A stretch of DNA of 64,000 bases from contig CM072513.1 in assembly GCA_036898135.1 (NCBI GenBank), positions 73,557,380 through 73,621,379 on the forward strand. The letters are read 5' to 3'. The stretch comes from Oncomelania hupensis (Eukaryota > Mollusca > Gastropoda > Littorinimorpha > Pomatiopsidae). A program made the translations under genes and the position numbers. This document shows positions 25,101 to 31,900 of this stretch, piece after piece; the stretch's first letter is position 1, and each line of letters starts with the position of its first letter. The notes under the pieces were generated by a model that was not told the DNA's origin, did no database searches, and saw nothing but the letters and a program-made list of their open reading frames with translations.

Positions 25101-27588
25101 GACAGACCATCACACAAGCCATTGGATAACACCATGACATGCTCTCAGTGGTGAAGAAACGAAAACTCCGATAGTATGGCCTCAGAGCATCAGTCCTTGC
25201 AAAGGAGGCCGAAGAAGAGGGAGACCGAAAAAGAGGTGGGAGGACAACATTCGAGAATGGACTGGCTTGACACTGAGCGAAGCCATGAGGGTTGCTGAGG
25301 AGAGAAAGATGGAGTACGCTGGTTAAATGAATATCGGTGGTGCCCCGACGACCTTCGAGTTACGAGATGGGATAGGAACAAGAAGATGTAACTTGAAACG
25401 CAGGGTTTGTATTTAGCTGGGAAAGGTAAAGCAGTGAGGAAGAGAAAGAAAAGGAAGGTCCCTATGGGTTCTCTCCCATAAAACTGAAAGTAAGGAAAAC
25501 TTTTACCTTACATAATATTGATTGAAATACTGAGTGTAAAAGAAGAAGGAAACTAGGGCTGCTATTGCTAGGCTTACTGCAGCATTATATTTATGAACGT
25601 TGTCTTTCTTTGTGAGCAGGTGTCCACTCAGGAGAGAGAGTCAAGTGCAGTGAAGGGTACCCAGGTGTTTGATACGCTGAAGAAAACCAAAGAGCGAGCA
25701 CCTGTCATCAGTCCCCTCCCTGTCAGCATTAAGCAAGGCAAAGGGGGACAGCGCAAAGTAGCGGTCAAGGTATTTTCTTTTGCTTTCGAGGTTTTGATAA
25801 GGAAAGAATGGGAATGGAATAACTGTTTTTCTTTAGTTATTTCATTGCCCACACTGGACGACTTCCAAGAGGGGAGGTCTCTATTGCTGCGACAGCTTCC
25901 TCCAGTAATGTTATGATGGCAAACTTCCTTGGGTGCCATTCATGGAGTGGTCACACACAATTTTTTAATTTTTGTTTGTGCAGGGAAAAGAAAGCCAGGG
26001 CCTGCAAGCGAAACTGGCGTTTTCAGGAACAGAGACGGTGACGCTCACACCACCCGAAACTGCTCTGCCCACACAGGAACCTTCAGAAAATAAACCAGAG
26101 AAACAGTAAGTTTTGCGGAGACTTTTGTTGACTTTTGAAAACATTTATTTGTATTTATTTATTATTTTAGTATTAATGCATTCATGCATGTTTGTGTTTT
26201 TGCAAAGACATGTAGATTTCGCCATTGAACTTTCTAGCATGGTTTGTATGCAAGAGTATTTTGTTGTGCTGATGTAAAATGTTGCAAATGGTGAACTTTT
26301 TATGATAAATGGATACATTTTTGTAGGTGAAGATAGAAACAAGCAGAAATGTTTTGTGGTACAATGGTTGAGTCATTATGGCTGTTCAAAGACATTTGAA
26401 GTTTACATCTCAGTTCTGGTAAAGAATGTGTGCATGTGGTTGTTATTCTGCCCTGTTTTGAGCTGGAAAGTGGAAAATATAACAGTTTTGATCACGCTTA
26501 CAAAATATGTTGTTGTGTGTTTCCTTATAGACCTCCGAGTGCATTTGAATTATGGCTGGAAGAAAACCAAGGTGAAATGCAAGAGGAGCACCCGGACATT
26601 TCTGAAGAAGAGATGAGCCGAGTGGCAGCTGAGAAGTTCAGAAGTCTCCCCAGGGAAGAGAGACAGGTAAGATTTGCATTGATTTTATTTTGTTTTATAG
26701 TACTATTTATATAATATTTTTGCATTATTGTTTGTCAGTGGATATTTATTTTCACGGTTTCTTTTATTTCTTGCTAATGTGGTGCTGCTGGGGGTTTCTG
26801 TATCAATGGTATCCCCTCTTTGTTGAAATTTAATTCTTTAAATTACCACTGTTTATGTCATTCTCATTTGTTCTTGCTCATTCCTAATCTGTTCTATCAA
26901 TCTACTATCTTCTTCGCTAGACCAGTCACCTACCTTTTTTCTTGAAAACTTTTCCAAAAACTCCTCATTTGTGTATGAGGTTTGTTGGGTCAGCTTGGGG
27001 CTATTGGACGCTTTCTGCCAAATGGTCACTAGGGCATTCAGTGTTTCAGTAGAAGTGGGTCCTCTTTCAAGTCCACATTTGACTCTTTGCAGTCCATTGA
27101 ACCTTATAAACAATGACTAACTAACCTTTAATTATTTCTTCTTTTTTTTTCTTTGGTTGCGAATTTGATTTGGAAGATTTTCTTCAAAGAGAGTTTGGAT
27201 TTACCTAATTCAAGTGTGTTTTTCCCTAAAAAGAGATATTATTGGTTTTATTTTAAATATGAATGACATTTAGCATTATTCATTTGTTACATTTTTTGTA
27301 TACAAATGAAATAGGTGTATTTTTTGTCTTGTTAATTATGTATGGATCCTTTCAAAAAAATGCTGTACTACCGATTATTTCTGTTAAATTTTATTGCAGG
27401 TGTGGTTGCAAAAGGCTAAGTCTTTGAAGCAGACGGACAATAGCAGAGAGACGGAGAAGAAGAGAAAACATAGTGAAGATGGACAAGAGGAAAACACACC
27501 ATCCAAAGCACAGAAATCTGGCCCCAAGAAACCTTTATCAAACACCAACGCCAAGCTGGCAGCTTTTGCATTTGCTCCCAAATCTTGA
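72..27588 (+). CDS. WDHD1: WDHD1 / AND-1 (Ctf4 orthologue), replisome adaptor, 26 exons
   Basis: The gene links the CMG helicase to DNA polymerase alpha-primase at replication forks in the nucleus (known role of the AND-1/Ctf4/Mcl1 family). I placed the coding exons by splice sites and phase: 72-136, 1075-1186, 1490-1641, 5474-5582, 6070-6167, 10147-10192, 10411-10503, 10818-10924, 13278-13356, 13618-13659, 14162-14387, 15758-15897, 16047-16231, 16526-16607, 17924-18089, 18831-18945, 19244-19352, 19927-19988, 21349-21595, 22465-22676, 24033-24142, 24647-24723, 25620-25769, 25984-26105, 26531-26666, 27400-27588. The phases close without a break into 1,076 codons plus TGA; the human protein is about 1,129 aa. 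The start [20 protein letters not shown] matches the family N-terminus. Recognisable blocks include [22 protein letters not shown] and the terminal LAAFAF. Exon 12 ends in a weak donor (GTTCGT). The promoter lies off the left edge. Confidence 0.96.
290..785 (+). mobile_element. RTE-like LINE fragment (copy E)
   Basis: WDHD1 intron 1 contains a decayed piece of the same RTE-like LINE seen at 47630-48110 and, in reverse, at 7600-8110. Shared stretches are GTGGATCACACCTGAAC, AAGGCATGC and AAGGAGAACTGGATAGAAGA. Frameshifts and stops interrupt the region between endonuclease and reverse transcriptase. Neither end of the element is present. Confidence 0.75.
1752..2470. other. WDHD1: WDHD1 intron 3 segment, no recognised content
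   Basis: The segment is pyrimidine-rich and then AT-rich, with no coding signal I can support. The small open frames here have no family resemblance. Confidence 0.4.
2470..2767 (+). mobile_element. 3' end of a Jockey/CR1/L2-type LINE
   Basis: The frame [20 protein letters not shown], then [11 protein letters not shown] and a stop at 2621-2623, is the classic C-terminus of CR1/L2-group LINE reverse-transcriptase proteins. A T-rich 3' UTR follows and ends in an (ATC)n tail at about 2738-2760. The copy is heavily 5'-truncated, as is usual for such LINEs. Confidence 0.78.
2832..5140 (-). mobile_element. RTE-like LINE, internally deleted copy A
   Basis: Read on the minus strand, the copy runs from 5' sequence near 5140 (TTCGGGCACTGAATA, also at 44469) to a 3' tail of GGATA repeats at about 2832-2850. 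The endonuclease core is missing: 5' leader joins directly to [11 protein letters not shown] (4519-4803). Reverse-transcriptase remnants are [11 protein letters not shown] (3777-4040) and [11 protein letters not shown] (3411-3623). Stops and frameshifts make it inactive. Confidence 0.85.
5360..5428. repeat. (CT)n/(CA)n microsatellite just upstream of WDHD1 exon 4
   Basis: A CT tract is followed by a CA tract and then CT again. It lies about 45 bp before the exon 4 acceptor, so it may lengthen the polypyrimidine tract. Confidence 0.85.
5583..6069. other. WDHD1: WDHD1 intron 4
   Basis: The intron is AT-rich with an A-tract near 5681 and CA repeats near 5708-5735. I see no gene or mobile-element signature. 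Confidence 0.5.
6198..8135 (-). mobile_element. RTE-like LINE, copy B (reverse transcriptase largely readable)
   Basis: This is the best-preserved reverse transcriptase of the family in the window. Minus-strand frames 7640-8059, 6821-7444 and 6366-6857 read in order. Motifs are [52 protein letters not shown] and the catalytic FADD (in [11 protein letters not shown]), then a C-terminal [20 protein letters not shown] region. The 3' end is a GGATA repeat at about 6198-6217. It is 5'-truncated, lacks the endonuclease and carries two frame breaks, so it is dead. It sits in WDHD1 intron 5. Confidence 0.9.
8345..9136 (-). mobile_element. Non-autonomous hAT-like DNA transposon with CAGGGCTGAG inverted ends
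   Basis: The ends are CAGGGCTGAGATTTA on the left and the inverse of CAGGGCTGAGCTTTA on the right. They are flanked by a 5-bp direct repeat CTTAT (8340-8344 and 9137-9141). Length is 792 bp. The only frame of note is minus-strand 8551-8787 (lysine/glutamate-rich, [14 protein letters not shown]), with no complete transposase. A TCTCGCGAGA palindrome lies at 8854-8863, upstream of that frame, and is probably the transposon promoter. CAGNG termini are typical of hAT elements; 5-bp duplications differ from the usual 8. Confidence 0.75.
9142..10146. other. WDHD1: WDHD1 intron 5, right part
   Basis: About 1 kb of AT-rich intron with no coding frame or repeat structure that I can name. Confidence 0.45.
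11110..12090 (+). mobile_element. I/Nimb-type LINE 3' fragment with RNase H domain
   Basis: The frame 11185-11610 is a retrotransposon RNase H domain: [24 protein letters not shown] and [14 protein letters not shown] carry the conserved Glu and Asp positions. A frameshift leads into [18 protein letters not shown] and [18 protein letters not shown], the usual C-terminal region after RNase H in I/Nimb LINEs. The 3' end is near CCTGATTCAGCTTTTGGCAG (12040-12060) with the sequence TTATAAACATTGAATA behind it. The piece is 5'-truncated and non-functional, in WDHD1 intron 8. Confidence 0.83.
12290..13090. repeat. Degenerate GGTCA-rich interspersed repeat
   Basis: The stretch contains many AAGGTCA/AAGGTCAAG words, plus CCGTCCGTCTGTCCG at about 12330. 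Part of it (GTTGATTTTAAAGGTGAAGGTC to TAGTGGAATGGCTG, 12755-12850) resembles 21925-22020 in another intron, so it is a dispersed repeat rather than a unique enhancer. No coding capacity is visible. Confidence 0.6.
14162..14387 (+). other. WDHD1: WDHD1 exon 11: acidic linker
   Basis: Residues about 302-376 are rich in Asp/Glu ([14 protein letters not shown], then a run of Asp and Asn). This corresponds to the acidic linker with a DDEDDEDLMMASG-like segment in vertebrate WDHD1. The exon starts after CTACAG and ends in phase 1 before GTACAT. Confidence 0.88.
14484..15220. repeat. 36-bp direct repeat flanking the TTAA element
   Basis: The unit starting GACGTTATATATGACAACAC occurs at about 14486-14521 and again at about 15188-15220. 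The right copy would directly follow the left one if the TTAA element were removed, so the element landed at the junction of a tandem pair. Confidence 0.8.
14518..15187. mobile_element. Non-autonomous TTAA-type DNA transposon 1
   Basis: TTAA sits at both ends (14518-14521 and 15184-15187). Inverted termini are CTCTTTCCCTGCCA on the left and TGGCAGGGAAAGAG on the right. Interior length is about 662 bp with no long frame. Near the right end the 20-bp palindrome ATCGACGATATATCGTCGAT occurs twice, around TGGCACAAACATGGCGG. TTAA targets are used by piggyBac and Kolobok superfamilies; which one is not decidable here. It lies in WDHD1 intron 11. Confidence 0.82.
15396..15610. repeat. 24-bp minisatellite, nine copies
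   Basis: Nine head-to-tail units of ATGGATGGGTGGATAMTGAC plus ATTA are present, with A/C variation at the M position. Because 24 is a multiple of three, several frames stay open and yield false 76-91 aa repeats on both strands. It lies in WDHD1 intron 11, 148 bp before exon 12. Confidence 0.95.
15681..15781 (+). repeat. WDHD1: Donor copy of a duplicated intron/exon 12 segment
   Basis: About 77 bp of intron 11 plus the first 24 bp of exon 12 reappear at 16649-16752. The segment includes a hairpin (ACAACG and CGTTGT arms) and the exon 12 acceptor. Confidence 0.85.
16649..16752 (+). pseudogene. Duplicated partial WDHD1 exon 12 (pseudo-exon)
   Basis: This copy in intron 14 repeats the exon 12 acceptor TTCTGTCAG and the first 24 coding bases (to CAAAGCTAG), then diverges into AAAGTAAAAATTTG. 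It has a usable-looking acceptor but no donor nearby. Including it would insert a stop (CTA-GAA in the exon frame runs on, but no GT closes it), so it is most likely silent. Confidence 0.75.
16753..17446 (+). repeat. Interspersed repeat tail bracketed by a 44-bp direct repeat
   Basis: The segment beginning TTTTCTGAATCTGAATCTGA occurs at about 16770 and again at about 17402. The right copy follows GGAGATAATAAAG, the kind of AATAAAG-plus-(TGAATC)n end seen on L2/CR1-group LINEs and their SINEs. The middle holds (TG)n near 17160-17200. Confidence 0.6.
18410..18480 (+). repeat. SINE/LINE-like 3' tail
   Basis: TTGCGCTATATGAAATAAAT followed by CATTATTATTAT resembles the shared 3' tail of many invertebrate SINEs and LINEs. 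The body of the element was not delimited. Confidence 0.4.
19439..19765 (+). mobile_element. 5S-rRNA-derived SINE, copy 1
   Basis: TAAGCAACGAACAGCC and GGTTAGTACTTGGATGGGT match the 3' half of metazoan 5S rRNA, where the internal promoter lies. The following body shares AAAGCTGGCC and CTCTCCCCTGGGAC-like words with the copy at 30031-30317. The head is truncated. It lies in WDHD1 intron 17. Confidence 0.7.
20160..20890 (+). mobile_element. L2/CR1-type LINE, 3' fragment
   Basis: A 192-codon frame (20175-20753) gives the C-terminal third of a LINE ORF2 protein: [45 protein letters not shown] and [13 protein letters not shown]. The reverse transcriptase itself is gone. The 3' end is a short (ATTC)n tail near 20875-20895, typical of L2-group elements. 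It lies in WDHD1 intron 18. The frame is intact, so the insertion may be fairly recent. Confidence 0.88.
21680..22260. repeat. Internally repetitive dispersed repeat
   Basis: The phrase TTTGCAAGGTGT, then TTCCTTCACTTGTGCAGAAC, occurs twice (about 21716 and 21873). CTGACCTGAGATGTTGCAAA at 22192 echoes CTGTGATATTGCAAAAAGTG at 21790. A (TTA)n run lies at about 22138-22172. Part of the repeat is related to 12755-12850. Confidence 0.6.
22697..23474 (+). mobile_element. hAT-like DNA transposon, internally deleted, copy 1
   Basis: Inverted ends are CAGGGTTGCCAACC and the inverse of CAGAGTTGCCAACC, flanked by the 6-bp direct repeat TAGTAG (22691-22696, 23475-23480). Length is 778 bp. It encodes the start of a transposase-like protein from [12 protein letters not shown] to a truncated zinc-finger segment ([14 protein letters not shown]), but lacks about 45 bp of that finger that copy 2 keeps. 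No catalytic domain remains. It lies in WDHD1 intron 20. Confidence 0.85.
23620..23750. repeat. AT-rich stretch with (ATT)n microsatellite
   Basis: A short duplication (AATGTAAATGTTAAT occurs twice) is followed by (ATT)n at about 23722-23747. No other content is visible. Confidence 0.5.
24938..25385 (+). mobile_element. RTE-like LINE 3' fragment (copy C)
   Basis: It reads TATGCTTGCGAAACATGGAC, AGCATGGAGATGAGGTGCTA and CGAGAATGGACTGGCTTGAC in the same order as the 3' ends of the copies at 6198 and 50025. Stops disrupt the frame. It ends at GGGATAGG, the (GGATA)n tail. It lies in WDHD1 intron 22. Confidence 0.82.
25400..25500 (+). repeat. Possible 5S-SINE body fragment
   Basis: GGGAAAGGTAAAGCAGTGAGG is close to GGGAAGGTAAAGTAGCGAGGG inside the 5S-derived SINE at 30190. 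The 5S head is absent. Confidence 0.4.
26531..27588 (+). other. WDHD1: WDHD1 exons 25-26: HMG box and C-terminal tail
   Basis: Residues from about 969 read [20 protein letters not shown] and continue to [12 protein letters not shown], the HMG-box signature of animal WDHD1, which is absent from yeast Ctf4. The tail is basic ([11 protein letters not shown]) and ends with [11 protein letters not shown] and TGA at 27586-27588, mirroring the conserved KLSAFAF end of vertebrate WDHD1. Confidence 0.92.
26865..27125 (+). repeat. Interspersed repeat copy 1 with LINE-type 3' tail
   Basis: The segment from ATTCCTAATCTGTTCTATCA to CACTAGGGC is repeated at 27888-28049. The end GACTCTTTGCAGTCCATTGA, then ACCTTATAAACAATGACTAA, resembles the I/Nimb 3' tail at 12040. 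It is probably a non-autonomous partner of that LINE family. Confidence 0.65.
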
Positions 27589-28500
27589 AATTCATAGCTA
27601 ATTATTTTTGTGCCCTCAAATGCTCATTTTTGTTTGTAACTCCGCGTTATTGAAATTATTGGTTTTGTTCAAAGTCTATATTAGGATTGTGGTTATTTTT
27701 CTGGTGTTCATTGGTTTAAAACTGCTGGAGAGTCCGAGACTAATATGCATGTATAGATGCATAGAATAATATTGTTGCCTTCCAAGAATACGCAATTATA
27801 ACAAATTATGTATATTGTATTATTTATTTCGTAATTTAGTGCTTTAAATTCCCACTGGCGCTGTCTTTCTTCTTTGTTCTTTCGCATTCCTAATCTGTTC
27901 TATCAATCTACTATATTATCTTCTTCGCTAGACCAGTCACCTACCTTTTTTTCTTGAAAACTTTTCCCAAACTCTTCATTTGTGTATGAGGTCTGTTGGG
28001 TCAGCTTAAGAATATTGGACGCTTTCTGCCAAGTGGTCACTAGGGCTTCCTATGATATTATTATTTAGCAATGTAGGCATTTTATATGTATGTGTTTTGT
28101 TGATATTTTGTAATGATGTTTATATTCTATTTTGTTTTAATAAACGGGGGTTCGATAAATTAGAGGATAGCCTCAGCCTTTATTGTAAAGTGACCGGTTG
28201 GTGGAATGCCTTCAGTGTTACCACTAGGATTGTTGCAGATCTTTTATATGGATCAGTTGTTAGTCTTTTTTCAACCAAGTTGTGTTCCTGATTTAGTGGC
28301 CCTGATTCGGCTCTTTGCAGTCTTCTGGACCCTGTAAGCAATGAGTAACTAAAATGTGATTTGTGATTTTAGACCAATTTGTTGCCTCTTTTTATATATG
28401 GTAACTTGTAAAGTTCAATTATCTGGATCATTAATGGACAGTTGTGCGAAAGAATATGAATTTGTAAGAAGTGAATAATAAAATAATTATAGAGCACAAA
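27589..28500 (+). other. WDHD1: WDHD1 3' untranslated region with candidate poly(A) signals
   Basis: AATAAA occurs at 28139-28144 and 28477-28482. The first candidate is inside or beside the second copy of the interspersed repeat, so the repeat may supply part of the 3' UTR. The true cleavage site cannot be fixed from sequence alone. Confidence 0.4.
27885..28350 (+). repeat. Interspersed repeat copy 2 (WDHD1 3' flank)
   Basis: It matches 26865-27040, with an extra ATATT near 27916. It then differs in the middle and ends with CCTGATTCGGCTCTTTGCAG, then GACCCTGTAAGCAATGAGTA, the same tail family as 12040 and 27085. Confidence 0.65.
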
Positions 28501-28947
28501 TATTGTATTGGTGTTTCTGTAAGTGTGCCAAAATTCATAGTATGTTATTATCCAGATAATATAAGAAACATAACTCAGACTGTCTCATTCATTTTAACTC
28601 CAAGGACACAAGCAAGCAGCAAAAACCCTATCACACAAGAATTTACTTTCAACCATGTAAAGACAACTTTTTCACTAAAATGCATGGTAAAAAATAACAC
28701 ATGTAATATGCAAAATTAAATTTAACAAGCATGTCAAACTTTCACCAGAGCAAAACCATATTAAAATAATTCATAAATGTAAGCACCTATTTAATTAACA
28801 GTTCTTTTTTTCACATTTTTTTCAAGTCGTACACTGTGAACCATCCCTAAATCTGTCATAATGAATAACAAGGAAAGGCTCCTGGTATGTGTACAGTATG
28901 TACAGCTACAGAGGTTTTCTCGTAACACAATGGTTTTTTGATCAGGT

Positions 28948-31900
28948 TTAGTTTTCTTCTGCAGACATTAATGAGGCGTAGTCTTTGTAGGGGATGTATC
29001 CCTTCTCTGGATCCACAGCCTGGGACATCATCTCCTCCAGCTCCTCTTGTGTGAACGGCTCGCCTAAGAACAGTTTATGGAAACAGTGAAGATTAGATTG
29101 CTGCCTGGATATATTACTGCCGTAACTGAAATCTTATTATGAATAGTTTGTGGGGCAACACACTCCACAATCTGACGTTGAGGAGATGAGATCAGCTTGA
29201 GTTGAATATATGCAATCTTTGAAAGCTGCTAATCATTTTCAATGAAGGCAATGAACAGCCGAGACTATCAGACTTGTATAAAAGCTTTAATTTAAAACAA
29301 ACACACACATTATCCCTCTATATGTATTACATGGATCGCAGCAGCAAAATGAGCGACATTTAAAAGGGAAATAATCCTCTTAAACTTTGACATTGCTTAC
29401 CAAAACTCCAGAGTAGGGAATTTAACAAGGGGAAAGGGCCATAACTACAGCTGTTACTTAATACTGAGCGACATTTGGAGGTAATCCTGTGAAAGTTGGA
29501 CCTTGCGTAGAGAGTGCCACCCTGCATTTGGGATAACTGCACCAAAGTCGACCATTAAAACTTAATACGATATATCTTGTCAAGGAAAACCAGCAGTCTT
29601 CCCCTAACAATAATTATTGTTAATATTTGGAAGAAAATAAATTTAAAACAGACAGTATAAACCCTCATATGTAGTGCTAGATCTACAAGTGACACTTTCT
29701 GCAGTTGTCTCTTTATCCTGACATTTGAAAATGTAAAACACTGTGTTATTGCATATTATCTGTATCGTCCCCTTGTATTGCACCGGCTGCATCCTAACCA
29801 AAGGCTTGTATAGAGAGTGATATGTTGGAAATAACTTTCTTTTTATGTAGGGCGATACGTTGGAAATAACTTTCCTGCGTTGCTGGTTATAGGGTAAAGA
29901 AGACATTATGGATCTTGGTACTTGGCATCAGGAATAACATTTCAAAGAGGGTTGGGAGGACCAACTGGAAGCAGCCAAAATATGAATGCTTTACACTGTT
30001 GCTTGAAGGCCTGGATCCTTTCTGTGCTTTCTAATAGCGCAGCGGTTGGAGCACTCGCTACTGTTTCGCAAGTTAAGCACTGTCCAGTGCGGTTAGCACT
30101 TGGATGAGTGACCGCAAAACGTGAAGCGACAAATAAAACGCCCCCAGTTGACTCAACTGTGACTGAGTACCTATTCTCTTAAGGGTGGGGAAGGTAAAGT
30201 AGCGAGGGAGAGAGATGGGTATCACCCTCATTACGCTGGCCCAAGATAAGTGTGATCTCCAACATCACGCTCCCCTACGGCCACAAGGCTATGGGACTAC
30301 CTTTACCTTTACCTTACCTAAAAGCTCTCGGATCAGCTGTTAAAATGATTCAAACATTAAAATAAAAATTTGATGCGTATCTTACCTTCTTCTGTCATAT
30401 ACTTGGACAGCTCCTCCTGCAGCAGATAACCCTTGCCCTCCACATCCAACACTTGGAACGCTTTCACAATTTGGTCTTCTGGCACTGGCTGGTATCTATC
30501 AATGAAAACAATATTTCATGAAAATGCCAGTTGGTACCTTGCTGTTTACACAGACTTTTAAAAGCTTTGTGAATTATTCTGCTCCATGTATTGGTTATTT
30601 CTGTCAATACAAAATGGGGACCTTTCTATACAAAATGGCACACACACATGCACATCTATACAAACACATGCACACACCCTCAAAACAAGGACAATCTTGT
30701 ACAGTGATACTTGTCCATCTCTATGTATGCTGTAAATGCTATAATTATGAAGGTGTAAGATATTCTGGTGTGAATGTTGCATATTATGTCATTTGTACCT
30801 TCTCTCCATCAAAACTTTGGTCATCATTGGCAGGAATTTTTCAAAGCGGATGTAGCCTGTCGATTCCTCTTCTTCAATCTGAAAAAATGGAAATGACAAA
30901 GAAAATCTTTATGCATATGCTACAGAAGTATTTAGTGTCTTTTAGCTTCAAATTGAAATTGTTATTTACACCTCCAAATATTCAATCAAAAATCAACCGG
31001 TTCTGATCCACATTTTTCACAAATGTTTCCAGGATTGATAGTACTTCCTAAAATCGCACAGGCAATTAAAGATATATCATATACAATCGCTCAAACTCAT
31101 TAAACTATGAGGTTCACAAAATGATTGTTCTCTTCCCAGTAGTGTTGTGTCTTTTTCAATTTGAACTGCTTGTTTATTAGTGTTTTTTTGTATCTGCCAA
31201 ATACCATTTTTTGACATTGAGATGTACAAAGGATGGCTGACATAGATGTTTAGTCATCATTATAATCTTACACATGATCATTGTAGAGGTAAATCAAAGT
31301 AACAGGCACACATCAAGCAACAAGTTGGCACCATGAACAGCTTGATTTAGATCCTTCAAAAGCTCTGAGCCTGCAAAGCACTGTATAAGAACAATCTGTA
31401 TATAAAATAAACTGTGCTTACTTCAGCCAGCATATCATGCAGCTCAGCCTCACTAGGACAACAGCCAAGGGAACGAATGATAGTGCCCACTTCTCTGTAA
31501 TACAAATCATCTTACCAGTGTTATCCCAAGTTTTACATCGCTGCTCATAAATAATCTTGTGCCAGATGAGTAATACCCAGAGAAACAAATCATTTCCACA
31601 AATGCGAAAATAAAAGTCAAACACTCATCAAACAAGATGTTTGTTTTAAAAGTAAATATTTCGGTATTAAAACCTTCCTCAATGTATATAAAGGTCCAGC
31701 AGTTACAGTTAGACTTTGAGAAAAGGAAAAAAAACAAACCGTACCTCACATCCACTGTTTTATTAGCCTCATGGTCAAAGATATCAAAGGCATCTGTTAT
31801 TTTCTTTTGTATATCCGCTATGAGAGAATCTGCACAAACACACACACACACACATAAAAGACAAATATGTTTGACATATAATATACTGCTTTAAATTAAG

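Noticed and set aside
30031..30112. Functional 5S rRNA gene
   Set aside because: Only the promoter half is similar, with many changes, and a SINE body follows; it is not a full 5S gene.
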